Source of the DNA: AC-32 sp963728765
Lineage (GTDB): Bacteria > Actinomycetota > Thermoleophilia > Gaiellales > Gaiellaceae
Assembly (NCBI GenBank): GCA_963728765.1
Contig: CAVSKX010000004.1
Location: 620,001-684,000 of the forward strand
DNA length: 64,000 nt
Reading direction: 5' to 3'
Part shown: positions 1-8,090 of the stretch, in pieces
How positions within the stretch are numbered: the stretch's first letter is position 1
How the letters are laid out: each line of letters opens with the position of its first letter
Translations under genes and position numbers: made by a program
Notes under the pieces: generated by a model
The model's database searches: none
What the model was told of the DNA's origin: nothing
The model's input: only the letters and a program-made list of their open reading frames with translations

Positions 1-32
1 GTCCTGAGAACGGCATCGCAAGCGATGCCTCA
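1..32 (-). repeat. Double-hairpin repeat, copy 1 (cut by window edge)
   Basis: Bases 12-29 form a perfect hairpin, GGCATCG-CAAG-CGATGCC. It is preceded by a 7-nt linker and by GTCC at bases 1-4, which matches the end of the second hairpin in the copy at 44057-44108. The rest of the element lies outside the window. The ubiA stop codon (complement of 30-32) is the TGA of the conserved TGAGGC that opens the repeat on the minus strand. It is one of six copies in the window. Confidence 0.75.
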
Positions 33-932
33 GGAGAATGCGAGGATGGACGCGGCGGTCACGATCCAGCCGGCCACGGCGAGCAGGATCGGCACGTCTG
101 TCAGCAGCACCTGCTCGGGCTCCTCACCGACGTCGTCGCGGTGCATCAGCAGCAGGTAGCGGAAGACGCCGAAGACGACGAACGGCACCGTCGCGAGCAG
201 GACGCGCGAGTGGTTGCCGGTGAGCGTGTAGATCGCGTACGCGATCACGGTGGCCGAGGCGACGATCGCGGTCAGCTGGTCGACGAGCTCGAGCGAGTAG
301 CCGTCGAGCACCGGCCGGCCCGGCGTGCGGCCCGCCCCCACGAGCACGAGCTCGCCCCGGCGCTTCGCCAGGGCGAGGAAGAGCGCGAGCAGCGCCGTGC
401 AGAGCAGCAGCCAGCCGGAGATCGGCACGTGCACCGCCTCCGCGCCAGCCGCGGCGCGGATGACGAAGAGCGCCGCGATCGCGCTGACGTCGAGCAGCGC
501 GACGTGCTTCAGCCGCAGGGTGTACGCGGCCTGGAGCACGGCGAAGGCGGCGACCAGCAGCACCGAGGGAAGCCCGAGCGGCACGACCAGCAGGGGTGCC
601 AGCAGCGCGAGTGCGCCCGCGATCGTCAGCGCAGCCCGCGGCGAGAGCTCGCCGCGCGCGATCGGACGCGAGCGCTTGATCGGGTGTAACCGGTCGTCCC
701 CGCGGTCGCGCACGTCGTTCGCGAGGTACGACGCGCTCGAGATTGCGCAGTAGGCGACGAAGCAAACGCACGCGTCGAGCCACCGCCATGGGTCGCCGAG
801 CTTCGCCGCGAAGACGAGGCCGGCGAAGACGAGCAGGTTCTTCGACCACTGCCGCGGTCGCAGCGCGACGAGCACTGCGCGCGTGGGCGAGCGGCGGCGC
901 GGCAGCGGGACGAGCTCGGGGGCGGCGGCCAC
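30..932 (-). CDS. UbiA-family prenyltransferase, decaprenyl-phosphate phosphoribosyltransferase type
   Basis: This 300-residue polytopic membrane protein starts at GTG. The N-terminal motif RPRQWSKNLLVFAGL (about residues 25-39) and the metal/diphosphate motif NDVRDRGDDRLHP (72-84) are typical of the UbiA subgroup that includes decaprenyl-phosphate phosphoribosyltransferase (Rv3806c type). That enzyme moves phosphoribose from PRPP to a polyprenyl phosphate, the first step towards decaprenyl-phospho-arabinose. About eight hydrophobic segments follow. The gene lies 15 bp downstream of the histidine kinase on the same strand and may share its transcript. No DprE1/DprE2 is visible here, so the exact prenyl donor is inferred. 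Its stop codon lies inside a double-hairpin repeat. Confidence 0.85.
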   Translation of the reverse strand: MAAAPELVPLPRRRSPTRAVLVALRPRQWSKNLLVFAGLVFAAKLGDPWRWLDACVCFVAYCAISSASYLANDVRDRGDDRLHPIKRSRPIARGELSPRAALTIAGALALLAPLLVVPLGLPSVLLVAAFAVLQAAYTLRLKHVALLDVSAIAALFVIRAAAGAEAVHVPISGWLLLCTALLALFLALAKRRGELVLVGAGRTPGRPVLDGYSLELVDQLTAIVASATVIAYAIYTLTGNHSRVLLATVPFVVFGVFRYLLLMHRDDVGEEPEQVLLTDVPILLAVAGWIVTAASILAFS

Positions 933-947
933 GCGCGGATTCTGCCG

Positions 948-2315
948 CTAGCGCGGGCGTACGGGCAGCATCAGCTCGAAGCGGCTGCCCTTCTCAGCCG
1001 AGCTCTCGAGGCTGATCCTCCCGCCGAGCGCGGCTGCGAGCTCGCTGGCGATCGCAAGGCCGAGGCCCGTGCCGCCGCCGCCGCGCGACCAGAACGGCCG
1101 GAAGATTCGCTCCCGCTCCGACGGCGGGATTCCCGGCCCGCTGTCGGCGACGCCGACGTAGACGGAGCCGTCCGTGGCCGAGAGCTCGAGCCCGACCGAG
1201 CCGCCGTCCGGGGTCCAGCGGAAGGCGTTCGAAAGCAGGTTCGAGATGATCTGCAGCACGCGGTCGCCGTCGGAGACGATCACCGGCTTGGCCTCCAGGT
1301 CGCAGTGGTACTCGATCCCGCGGCGCCGCGCCTCCTCGGTGAACGTCGTGTACGCGCGGTCTACCAGCCGCTCCATGTCGACTTCCTCCTGCAGGACGGT
1401 GAAGCGGTGCGCGTCCAGCTTGGCGAGGTCGAGCACGTCCCCCACGAGCCGTTCGAGCCGTTCCGCCTCGTCGGCGATCACCTCGAACGACGCCCTGCGC
1501 GTAACCTCGTCGGCGACGACGCCCTCGCGCAGGGCCTCGACGTGCCCGCGGATCGCAGTGAGCGGGGTGCGCAGCTCGTGCGTCACGCTCATCAGGAAGT
1601 TCCGCTCCAGCTCCTCGGACTCACTCAGCCGCGACGCCATCTCGCCGAAGCGGTCGGACAGCAGCCCGATCTCGCCGGCGGCGCCGCTCGGCACCTCGAC
1701 GTCGTAGTTCCCGCGCGCGACCTCGTCGGCGGCATGCGTCAGCTGGAGCACCGGCGTCGTGATCCGTCTCGACAGGTACCACCCGAACGCGCCGGCGACC
1801 AGCACTCCGCCGGCAAACGCGAGCAACAGCCGCTCGATCAGCGCCAGCCACTTCTGGTTGAGCACCGTCTCCGGCTTCGCCACCACGAGCGTGCCGAAGA
1901 AGCTGTTCCCGACGCGCAGCGGGAGCGCGGCGGCGAGCAGCGTCTGGTCGCTGCCCGGCGGCCGAAAGGTCAAGTTGAGTGGCCTTTTCCGCTGCCGGAT
2001 TGCCCGCTCGTTCACGACGCCCTTCGGCAGCGGAGTGATCTTGCCGGTGAAGAGGTCGAGCCCCCGGTAGAAGATCTTGTCGCCCGTCGCGAGCTCGACC
2101 CCGGACGCCGGAAGCAGCCTCACCCCGGCCCGCTTCGAGTAGAGCTGCGTCAGCCCGTCGGCCTCGCGACCGAGCTCCTGGTAGGCCTGGGTGCGCGCCT
2201 GGTTCTGCGCGTACTCGCGGAAGAGCCGCAGCGCGATGGCCGCGGAGACCAGCCCGGAGATCACCACCGCCAGCAGGAAGAGGGCCGGGAGCTGGAAGCG
2301 GAGCGACCGCAGCAT
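948..2315 (-). CDS. Sensor histidine kinase (HAMP, HisKA, HATPase)
   Basis: This 455-residue membrane kinase has a transmembrane segment near residues 11-33, an extracytoplasmic region to about 160 and a second segment near 161-181. A HAMP linker follows, then the H-box SVTHELRTPL with the phospho-accepting His near residue 246. The ATPase boxes are NLLSNAF, DSGPGIP and GTGLGLAI. It lies 16 bp downstream of its response regulator on the same strand, so the two form a standard two-component operon. The signal is unknown; the periplasmic region shows no recognisable sensor fold by eye. Confidence 0.92.
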   Translation of the reverse strand: MLRSLRFQLPALFLLAVVISGLVSAAIALRLFREYAQNQARTQAYQELGREADGLTQLYSKRAGVRLLPASGVELATGDKIFYRGLDLFTGKITPLPKGVVNERAIRQRKRPLNLTFRPPGSDQTLLAAALPLRVGNSFFGTLVVAKPETVLNQKWLALIERLLLAFAGGVLVAGAFGWYLSRRITTPVLQLTHAADEVARGNYDVEVPSGAAGEIGLLSDRFGEMASRLSESEELERNFLMSVTHELRTPLTAIRGHVEALREGVVADEVTRRASFEVIADEAERLERLVGDVLDLAKLDAHRFTVLQEEVDMERLVDRAYTTFTEEARRRGIEYHCDLEAKPVIVSDGDRVLQIISNLLSNAFRWTPDGGSVGLELSATDGSVYVGVADSGPGIPPSERERIFRPFWSRGGGGTGLGLAIASELAAALGGRISLESSAEKGSRFELMLPVRPR

Positions 2316-2331
2316 CGCGGCCTCGGCTCGG

Positions 2332-3039
2332 CTAGGCGCTCACGGCCGCGTCCCGCGAAGGAGCGACCTTGTACCCGACCCCCCAGACCGTGACGATCGG
2401 GGAGGCCTCGCCGAGCTTGCGGCGGAGCTGGCGCACGTGCACGTCGACGGTGCGCGTGTCGCCGGCGAACGTGTAGCCCCAGACGCGCTCGAGCAGCTGG
2501 TCGCGCGTGAGGACGAGACCTTTGTGGTCGAGCAGCTCCCAGAGCAGGTCGAACTCCTTGGGCGCGAGCTGCACTTCCTTGCCGGCGACGCGCGCCTCGC
2601 GGCGGCCGGCGTCGATCTCGAGGTCGCCGTGCTTGATCTGCTTCGACTCGGCCTCGCGCCGGTCGGGAACAGCGCGCCGCAGGATCGACTTCACGCGCGC
2701 CACGAGCTCGCGCGGGTTGAACGGCTTCGTCAGGTAGTCGTCGGCGCCGACCTCGAGGCCGATGATCTTGTCGACGTCCTCGTCGCGGGCGGTGAGCATC
2801 AGGATCGGCACATCGGAGCGCTGACGGATCCGGCGGCACACCTCGATCCCGTCGACGTCCGGAAGCATCAGGTCGAGGACGATCAGGTCGGGCCGCTGCG
2901 ACTCCGCCTCGGCGAGCGCGTCGCCGCCGGTCGCAACCGTACGGACCCCGTAGCCCGCGTTCTTCAGGTAGAGGGCGACGAACGACGCGATCGAGGACTC
3001 GTCCTCGACCACCAGCACCGTCTGCGCCTGAGCTGTCAC
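2332..3039 (-). CDS. OmpR/PhoB-family response regulator
   Basis: The protein has about 235 residues if it starts at the GTG at 3039, which is chosen because the receiver domain begins within a few residues (QTVLVVEDE). Longer starts would run into the upstream exported-protein gene. The phospho-accepting Asp is near residue 56 (IVLDLMLPD), and the conserved Lys lies in YLTKPFNP. A C-terminal winged helix carries the RTVDVHVRQLRRKLG signature. It pairs with the adjacent kinase. The gene upstream on the same strand encodes an exported protein and may be a target or operon member. Confidence 0.92.
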   Translation of the reverse strand: MTAQAQTVLVVEDESSIASFVALYLKNAGYGVRTVATGGDALAEAESQRPDLIVLDLMLPDVDGIEVCRRIRQRSDVPILMLTARDEDVDKIIGLEVGADDYLTKPFNPRELVARVKSILRRAVPDRREAESKQIKHGDLEIDAGRREARVAGKEVQLAPKEFDLLWELLDHKGLVLTRDQLLERVWGYTFAGDTRTVDVHVRQLRRKLGEASPIVTVWGVGYKVAPSRDAAVSA

Positions 3040-3065
3040 GGGACTCAGGATGCCAGAGACGGCTG

Positions 3066-3557
3066 TCAACCCCGCGGCGGCGGCGGCGTCCCGAGGTAGA
3101 ACGTCGTCGAGAAGTCCGGTAGTGACTCGTAGGGCGCAGAGTCGATCGACATGGTGCCGTCGTTCACTCCGAGGTCGCCGGCGCCGTCGACGGTCACGTT
3201 GCCGTAGCCGACCGCGGAGATCGAGATGTTCGTGCCGCGCACGTTGACGTTGAATCGCCCCTTGTCGATGCGGAAGGCGATGTTGCGGCCCTTGCAGAGC
3301 CACTTCCCTACAGCGATGCGGCGCGCATGCGGCCGGCAGGTGAGCTGCGGGACGTTCGCGTCGAAGGGCCGGAAGTCGCGGATCTGGACGCGTCCGTTTC
3401 GCGCGACGCGCCCGATCACGGCGCCCTTGAGCTTGAGCACGACGGTACCGCGGCCGCGCTTGACCGACAGCGTGCCGTCGGCCGGCGTGTCGGCTGCGAG
3501 CGCGAGCGGTACCGTGATGACTGCGAGCACGGTTGCGATGGCGAGAACGCCTCTCAT
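3066..3557 (-). CDS. Exported beta-rich protein of unknown function
   Basis: A 163-residue protein begins with a clear signal peptide (residues 1-21, cut after ALA) and continues as an alternating hydrophobic/polar, glycine-rich sequence typical of beta structure. It has two Cys residues (LTCRPH and WLCKG) that could form a disulfide. No known domain is recognised. It ends 26 bp before the response-regulator start on the same strand. A 54-bp divergent spacer separates it from the next exported protein, so both may be driven from that spacer. Confidence 0.7.
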   Translation of the reverse strand: MRGVLAIATVLAVITVPLALAADTPADGTLSVKRGRGTVVLKLKGAVIGRVARNGRVQIRDFRPFDANVPQLTCRPHARRIAVGKWLCKGRNIAFRIDKGRFNVNVRGTNISISAVGYGNVTVDGAGDLGVNDGTMSIDSAPYESLPDFSTTFYLGTPPPPRG

Positions 3558-3611
3558 GTGCTCGGAAGTATCGGCAACCCCGGTGAGTTGGGGATAAGCG
3601 GGTTGTAAGGA

Positions 3612-5231
3612 ATGCGTAAACGTCTACGAGGAGCGGGGCTTTCGGCCGTTCTGGCGGCTCTGGCGGCGGTCGGGCTCGCGGCCTCGGCGCCGGCGCAGCC
3701 TGGGCCGCCGAACCTGCTCGGCCTGCGCATCTCCAACGGAGGCACGCCGTTTGCCGGCGACACCCCCTGGCTGGCGACGGTGAGCCCGAACGGCGACGGC
3801 TTCCGGGACCGCGCGTTGATCCGCTTCAAGCTCGACCGCGCGGCGACGGTCGAGGTCCGCGCGGTCGCGACGGCCGAGGTGCAGCAGCCCACGAAGACCG
3901 TCTGGAGCGCGCGGCGGCAGCTGGCGGCCGGCCCGCACGTGATCACCTGGACGCCAAAGCGCTCGACGCCCTCCCGCACGTACCTGCTCCGCTTCGTCGT
4001 GGTGGGATCGGGCGGCGCGCGGCGCGTCTACGGGTTCGAGCCTCCGCGCCACGGCAAGCTGTCCAGCGGCCTGGTCGTCCGCGTTCAGAGCGTGGAGGTG
4101 GGCTTCCTCGCACGCAGCTACCCCGTCGGAGGCGAGGCGACCGTGGCGATTACGAGCGATGCGCGGCGGGTGAGGTTCCAGCTGTTGTCGTTCGCGAACC
4201 TGCCGAAACCGAGCGTTCGCGACCTGCGCACGCGCGGAGTGCCCGTCGGGCCCGCGGTGCGAATCGACTGGCAGGTCCGCGGCAGCTCCACCCGCTACGT
4301 GCAGATCAACCCTGCGGACGTGGCGAGGAGCGGGCTCTACGTCCTGCGCGTGACCGCCTCCGACCGGCGCGTCGGCTATGCGCCGTTGATCCTGCGGCCG
4401 CGAACGCTGGGCGAGCATCGCGTCGCGGTCGTCCTCTCCACGAACACTTGGCAGGCGGCCAACTTCCACGACGTGAGCGGCGACGGCTGGGGCGACAGCT
4501 GGAACGTCGGCACGGGCTCGACAGTCGACCTGCGGCGACCGTACCTCGACTTCGGGTTGCCGTCGCGGTACCGCGACTGGGACCTGAGCTTCATCTCCTG
4601 GCTCAACCGGACCGGAAAGGCAGTCGACTACCTCTCGGACGACGACCTCGAGCGCGTCCGCACCGGCGAAGCCCTTCGCCGCGCGTACGACCTCGTCGTC
4701 TTCCCCGGCCACGAGGAGTACGCGAGCGGGCACGTCTACGACGTCGTGCGCCGCTACCGCGACCTCGGCGGTCGCCTGATGTTCCTGTCGGGGGACAACT
4801 TCCTCTGGCGCGTGAAGCGCGAGGGGCAGGTGCTGCGGCGCTTGGCGATGTGGCGGAACCTCGGCCGGCCGGAGGCGTCGCTGGTCGGAACCCAGTGGGC
4901 AGCCAGCGGCGGACGCCGCCAGGCGCCCTACGTCGTTCAGGGCGCGACCGCGAGCCCGTGGGCGTTCGCCGGCACGGGGCTGCGGAACGGCTCGACGTTC
5001 GGGCGCTACGGGCTCGAGATCGACGCGCGTGCACCAAGCTCGCCGGCGGGCACGCGGGTGCTCGCGCGGATCCCGAACCTGATCGGCAGGCGCGACGCGG
5101 AGATGACGTACTACGAGACCAACGGGGGAGCGCGCGTGTTCGCGGCGGGCGCCGTCAACTTCACGGCCTCGATCAACAACCCCGCGGTGTCGCGGCTCGT
5201 CGACAACGTCTGGGCGCGGCTCGCGCGCTAA
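3612..5231 (+). CDS. Exported protein with a DMFase large-subunit-like C-terminal domain
   Basis: A 539-residue protein with a signal peptide (residues 1-29). An N-terminal beta-sandwich-like region contains SPNGDGFRD, a motif common in surface proteins with FlgD/Ig-like repeats. The C-terminal half (from about residue 270) resembles the N,N-dimethylformamidase beta-subunit C-terminal domain: VVFPGHEEYASGHVYD, then GGRLMFLSGDNFLWRV, then TYYETNGGARVFAAGA near the end. Amidase activity is not implied, because this domain is common in secreted proteins of unknown role. It converges with the dehydrogenase gene with a 4-bp overlap. Confidence 0.7.
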   Translation: MRKRLRGAGLSAVLAALAAVGLAASAPAQPGPPNLLGLRISNGGTPFAGDTPWLATVSPNGDGFRDRALIRFKLDRAATVEVRAVATAEVQQPTKTVWSARRQLAAGPHVITWTPKRSTPSRTYLLRFVVVGSGGARRVYGFEPPRHGKLSSGLVVRVQSVEVGFLARSYPVGGEATVAITSDARRVRFQLLSFANLPKPSVRDLRTRGVPVGPAVRIDWQVRGSSTRYVQINPADVARSGLYVLRVTASDRRVGYAPLILRPRTLGEHRVAVVLSTNTWQAANFHDVSGDGWGDSWNVGTGSTVDLRRPYLDFGLPSRYRDWDLSFISWLNRTGKAVDYLSDDDLERVRTGEALRRAYDLVVFPGHEEYASGHVYDVVRRYRDLGGRLMFLSGDNFLWRVKREGQVLRRLAMWRNLGRPEASLVGTQWAASGGRRQAPYVVQGATASPWAFAGTGLRNGSTFGRYGLEIDARAPSSPAGTRVLARIPNLIGRRDAEMTYYETNGGARVFAAGAVNFTASINNPAVSRLVDNVWARLAR

Positions 5232-6085
5232 CGCGTCTCGTAGTCGTAGAAGCCACGGCCGGTCTTGCGGCCGAGCTGCCCCTCGCGCTGCATCTCGAGC
5301 AGCCGCTCCGGCGGCGCCATCCGCTCTTCGCCGAGCGCGCCGTGGAGCGCCTCGGAGGCGTGGACGTGCACGTCGACGCCGATCAGGTCGATCAGCGCGC
5401 ACGGCCCGATCGGCCAGTTCGCGCCGAACCGCATCGCCCGGTCGACGTCCTCTGGGCTCACGCGCGCCTCGTCGAGGACGCGCACGCAGTCGTTCAGCAG
5501 CGGGATCAGGATCCGGTTGACGATGAAGCCGGGCGTGTCGTTGCACACGACCGGCTCCTTGCCGATGGCTTCCGCGAAGGCATAGGCCGCAGCGAACGAC
5601 TCGTCGCTCGTGTGCGCGGTGCGGACGACCTCGACGAGCGGCATCACCGGCGCCGGGTTGAAGAAGTGCAAGCCGACCACGCGCTCCGGCGTCGCGGTCG
5701 CGTCGGCGATCTGCGTCACCGAGAGTGCCGAGGTGTTCGTGGCGAGGATCGCCGGCGGCGGCAGGATGCGGTCGAGCTCGCCGAAGAGCTCGCGCTTGAC
5801 GTCGAGGTCCTCGAACGCGGCCTCGATCACGAGCTGGCAGCCCGCAAGGTCGGCGAGCTCGGTCGTGAGGCTCAGGCGCCCGAGGGCCGCGTCCTTCTCG
5901 TCCTGCGTGAGGCGTTCTTTCTCGACGCCGCGCATGAGGTAGTGGTCGATGCCCCCGCGCGCGGTCTCGCCGAGCTCGAGCGCCACGTCGCGCCCGACGA
6001 CCTCGCGGCCGGCCTGGAGGCAGACCTGCGCGATCCCCGCACCCATCGTGCCGAGCCCGACCACGCCGACCCGAGAGATCTCCAC
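5228..6085 (-). CDS. 3-hydroxyacyl-CoA (3-hydroxybutyryl-CoA) dehydrogenase
   Basis: The 285 residues match the stand-alone size of this NAD-dependent enzyme. It interconverts 3-hydroxyacyl-CoA and 3-ketoacyl-CoA in fatty-acid or polyhydroxyalkanoate metabolism. The dinucleotide-binding loop is GLGTMGAG (10-17). Family motifs follow: TNTSALSVT, HFFNPAPVMPLVEVV with the catalytic His, and NDTPGFIVNRIL. The C-terminal GRGFYDY is typical. A thiolase gene lies just upstream on the same strand beyond a methyltransferase gene, which fits a shared acyl-CoA pathway. Confidence 0.92.
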   Translation of the reverse strand: MEISRVGVVGLGTMGAGIAQVCLQAGREVVGRDVALELGETARGGIDHYLMRGVEKERLTQDEKDAALGRLSLTTELADLAGCQLVIEAAFEDLDVKRELFGELDRILPPPAILATNTSALSVTQIADATATPERVVGLHFFNPAPVMPLVEVVRTAHTSDESFAAAYAFAEAIGKEPVVCNDTPGFIVNRILIPLLNDCVRVLDEARVSPEDVDRAMRFGANWPIGPCALIDLIGVDVHVHASEALHGALGEERMAPPERLLEMQREGQLGRKTGRGFYDYETR

Positions 6086-6145
6086 GGCGCGCGATCCTAT
6101 GCGCTCGGCGCGCCGCCTTCACCCGAGCGCGTGAACATTTCCCTC

Positions 6146-6172
6146 CCGGGGGCCTTCGGCCCCTAGCCCCCG
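6146..6172. terminator. GC-rich hairpin, possible terminator
   Basis: GGGGCC (6149-6154) pairs with GGCCCC (6158-6163) across a TTC loop. A wider alternative pairing uses CCGGGGG and CCCCCGG. It lies between the methyltransferase end and the dehydrogenase start, both on the minus strand. There is no T-run, so its role is uncertain. Confidence 0.4.
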
Positions 6173-6196
6173 GTTTCGAGAGTAGCGGCGAAATCG

Positions 6197-6898
6197 TCAC
6201 GCGTGTGTGTCGGCTTCGGGCCGAGAGTGTGACTTCTGGGCGAGCACCCACATGAAGCGCACCAGTCCGTGCCCGGGCTCCTCGAAGGGGACGACCCTCG
6301 CCTCCACCGTGTCGAGCCCGGCGTCCCGCAGTAGGCGGTGGTTCGTCGCTTCGTCGAAGGACGCGAAGAACATCGGCGCGCCCAGCCAGTCGGGGTCGAC
6401 CTCGTCCTCGGCGGCCGCCGTGCCCATCGTGGCGAGCAGCCATCCGCCTGGGCGCAGCCACGCCGCGATCCGCTGCAGCAGCGAGGCTTGCTCCGCCCGT
6501 GGGACGTGGCCGAGCATGAAGAGCGAGACGATCCCGTCGAGCGTCGTAGCCTCCTGCTCAAGACTCGTCGCGTCGCCCACTTCGAACCGGACGCCCGGCA
6601 TCGCCGTCCTCGACCGCTCGATCTGAACGGGCGAGAGGTCGACGCCGAGATACTCGTAGCGATCCGCCAGCACACGCGTCGCTGGGTTGTCGCCGCCGCA
6701 GCCGAGCTCGAGCACGCGCGCGCACATGGGCACCCGCTGGACGAACTTCGCGAGCCACGAGCCGACCGGCGTCTCGAAGCTCGCCGCCCACGCCGCGTAG
6801 CGATCCGCGATCGCGTCGTACCCCGCGCGGACGATCTCCCTCGGCTCGTTTACAGGCGCTCCACCACGGCGGCGATCGCCTGGCCGAAGCCGATGCAC
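6197..6898 (-). CDS. SAM-dependent methyltransferase (class I)
   Basis: The recognisable protein runs from EIVRAGYDAIADRYAAW to the C-terminus and has the SAM-binding motif VLELGCGGDNPAT, the acidic VDLSPVQIE and RPGGWLLATMG. This is the usual small-molecule methyltransferase arrangement. The start is uncertain. No ATG precedes the conserved N-terminus, and the nearest usable codon is a GTG at 6898, which makes the gene overlap the thiolase end by 49 bp and gives 233 residues. The substrate is unknown. Confidence 0.8.
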   Translation of the reverse strand: MHRLRPGDRRRGGAPVNEPREIVRAGYDAIADRYAAWAASFETPVGSWLAKFVQRVPMCARVLELGCGGDNPATRVLADRYEYLGVDLSPVQIERSRTAMPGVRFEVGDATSLEQEATTLDGIVSLFMLGHVPRAEQASLLQRIAAWLRPGGWLLATMGTAAAEDEVDPDWLGAPMFFASFDEATNHRLLRDAGLDTVEARVVPFEEPGHGLVRFMWVLAQKSHSRPEADTHA

Positions 6899-7995
6899 AT
6901 CGTGGCGACGCCGTACCGCTCGCCGCGGCGCTCGAGCTCGTTCAGCAGCGTCGCTGTTACCCGCGCACCCGTCGCGCCGAGTGGATGGCCGAGCGAGATC
7001 CCGCCGCCGTTCGGGTTCACGTCCGCCCAGCGCTCCTCGAGCCCGCTGTCGCGCATGAACTGGAGCGCAACCGAGGCGAACGCCTCGTTCACTTCCACCA
7101 CCGCGACGTCGTCCCACGCGAGCCCTGCGCGGCGGAGTGCGCGCGAGCACGCCTCGGGAGTGCCATGCAACATCAGCCGCGGGTCGACGCCGACGAGCCC
7201 GAAGGCGACGTACCGCGCCCGCGGCTCGAGCCCCAGGCGCGAGCAGGCGGCCTCACTCGCGACGAGCACCGCGGCGGCGCCGTCACAGATCTGGCTCGAG
7301 TTCCCAGCGGTCACCTTGCCTTCCGGCAGGAACGCCGGTTTCAGCGCCGCCAGGGCCTCCGGAGACGTGTCGGCGCGCGGTGTCTCGTCGACGCGGAAGA
7401 GCACGCCCGTGTGCGGGTTCGACACCTCTACGGGCACCACCTCGCACTCGAACCTCCCCTCCTCGATGGCGGCGAGCGCGCGGCGGTGCGACTCGTGCGA
7501 GTACGCGTCGAGCTTCTCACGCGACAGGCCCCACTCCTCGGCGATCAGCTCCGCCGAGATGCCCTGCGGAACGATCTCGAAGCGCTCGAGCAGCGTGTCC
7601 GAGAGATCGCCGCCGCTCGAGCCCATCGGGACGCGCGACATCGACTCGACCCCGGCCGCGACCACGATGTCGAGCTGGCCGGACGACACCGCGGTCGCCG
7701 CGTTGAATGCCGCCTGGAGCGAGGAGCCGCACTGGCGGTCGACGGTGGAGCCGGCGACGGACTCCGGCCACCCGGCCACCAGCGCCGCCATCCGCGCGAT
7801 GTTCCAGCCCTGCTCGCCGATCTGCGAGACGCAGCCCATCTGCACGTCCTCGATCTCGGCCGGATCGAGCCCGTTCCGCTCCAAAAGCGCGTTCAGCACC
7901 TGCCCTGCCAGCTCGTCCGCGCGCAGCGACGCGAGGGTGCCGTTCCGCTTCCCGATCGGCGAGCGGACGGCGTCGACGATGAATGCGTTGGTCAC
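6850..7995 (-). CDS. Acetyl-CoA acetyltransferase (thiolase)
   Basis: A 381-residue thiolase starting at the GTG at 7995. The nucleophilic Cys is in DRQCGSSLQA (about residue 89). The other catalytic residues are in NGGGISLGHPLGATGAR (His) and ATMCIGFGQ (Cys). The N-terminus FIVDAVRSPIGKRNG is standard. The enzyme condenses or cleaves acyl-CoAs, in line with the dehydrogenase downstream. Its GTG overlaps the TAG that ends a broken cyclase remnant (TAGTG), so the 5' flank of this gene was reshaped by that duplication. Confidence 0.93.
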   Translation of the reverse strand: MTNAFIVDAVRSPIGKRNGTLASLRADELAGQVLNALLERNGLDPAEIEDVQMGCVSQIGEQGWNIARMAALVAGWPESVAGSTVDRQCGSSLQAAFNAATAVSSGQLDIVVAAGVESMSRVPMGSSGGDLSDTLLERFEIVPQGISAELIAEEWGLSREKLDAYSHESHRRALAAIEEGRFECEVVPVEVSNPHTGVLFRVDETPRADTSPEALAALKPAFLPEGKVTAGNSSQICDGAAAVLVASEAACSRLGLEPRARYVAFGLVGVDPRLMLHGTPEACSRALRRAGLAWDDVAVVEVNEAFASVALQFMRDSGLEERWADVNPNGGGISLGHPLGATGARVTATLLNELERRGERYGVATMCIGFGQAIAAVVERL

Positions 7996-8090
7996 TACGA
8001 CACAGCGTAGAGACGCCAGGTACCTGGAACGCCTTTCAGCTCGCGGTCGCCGCGCTCGGTCCGCGTGTAGTGGACGTCCGGATCTCCACG
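7995..8090 (-). pseudogene. Remnant C-terminus of a second hydrolase-cyclase copy
   Basis: Directly after the TGA of the intact hydrolase-cyclase gene, 31 codons continue in the same frame to a TAG at 7995-7997. They include RELKGVPGTWRLYAVS. The intact gene ends with RELKGVPGSWRLYSV. This looks like the last piece of a tandem duplicate whose body has been deleted. It has no start codon. Confidence 0.7.

Noticed and set aside
2332..3303. A longer start for the response regulator (to 3303).
   Set aside because: It would overlap the exported-protein gene and adds an Arg/His-rich stretch with no domain; the GTG at 3039 sits right before the receiver domain.
3624..6461. A 945-codon minus-strand frame across the exported protein and the dehydrogenase.
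   Set aside because: It is opposite or out of frame with clear genes and has low-complexity Arg/Pro/Ala-rich sequence; GC-skew artefact.
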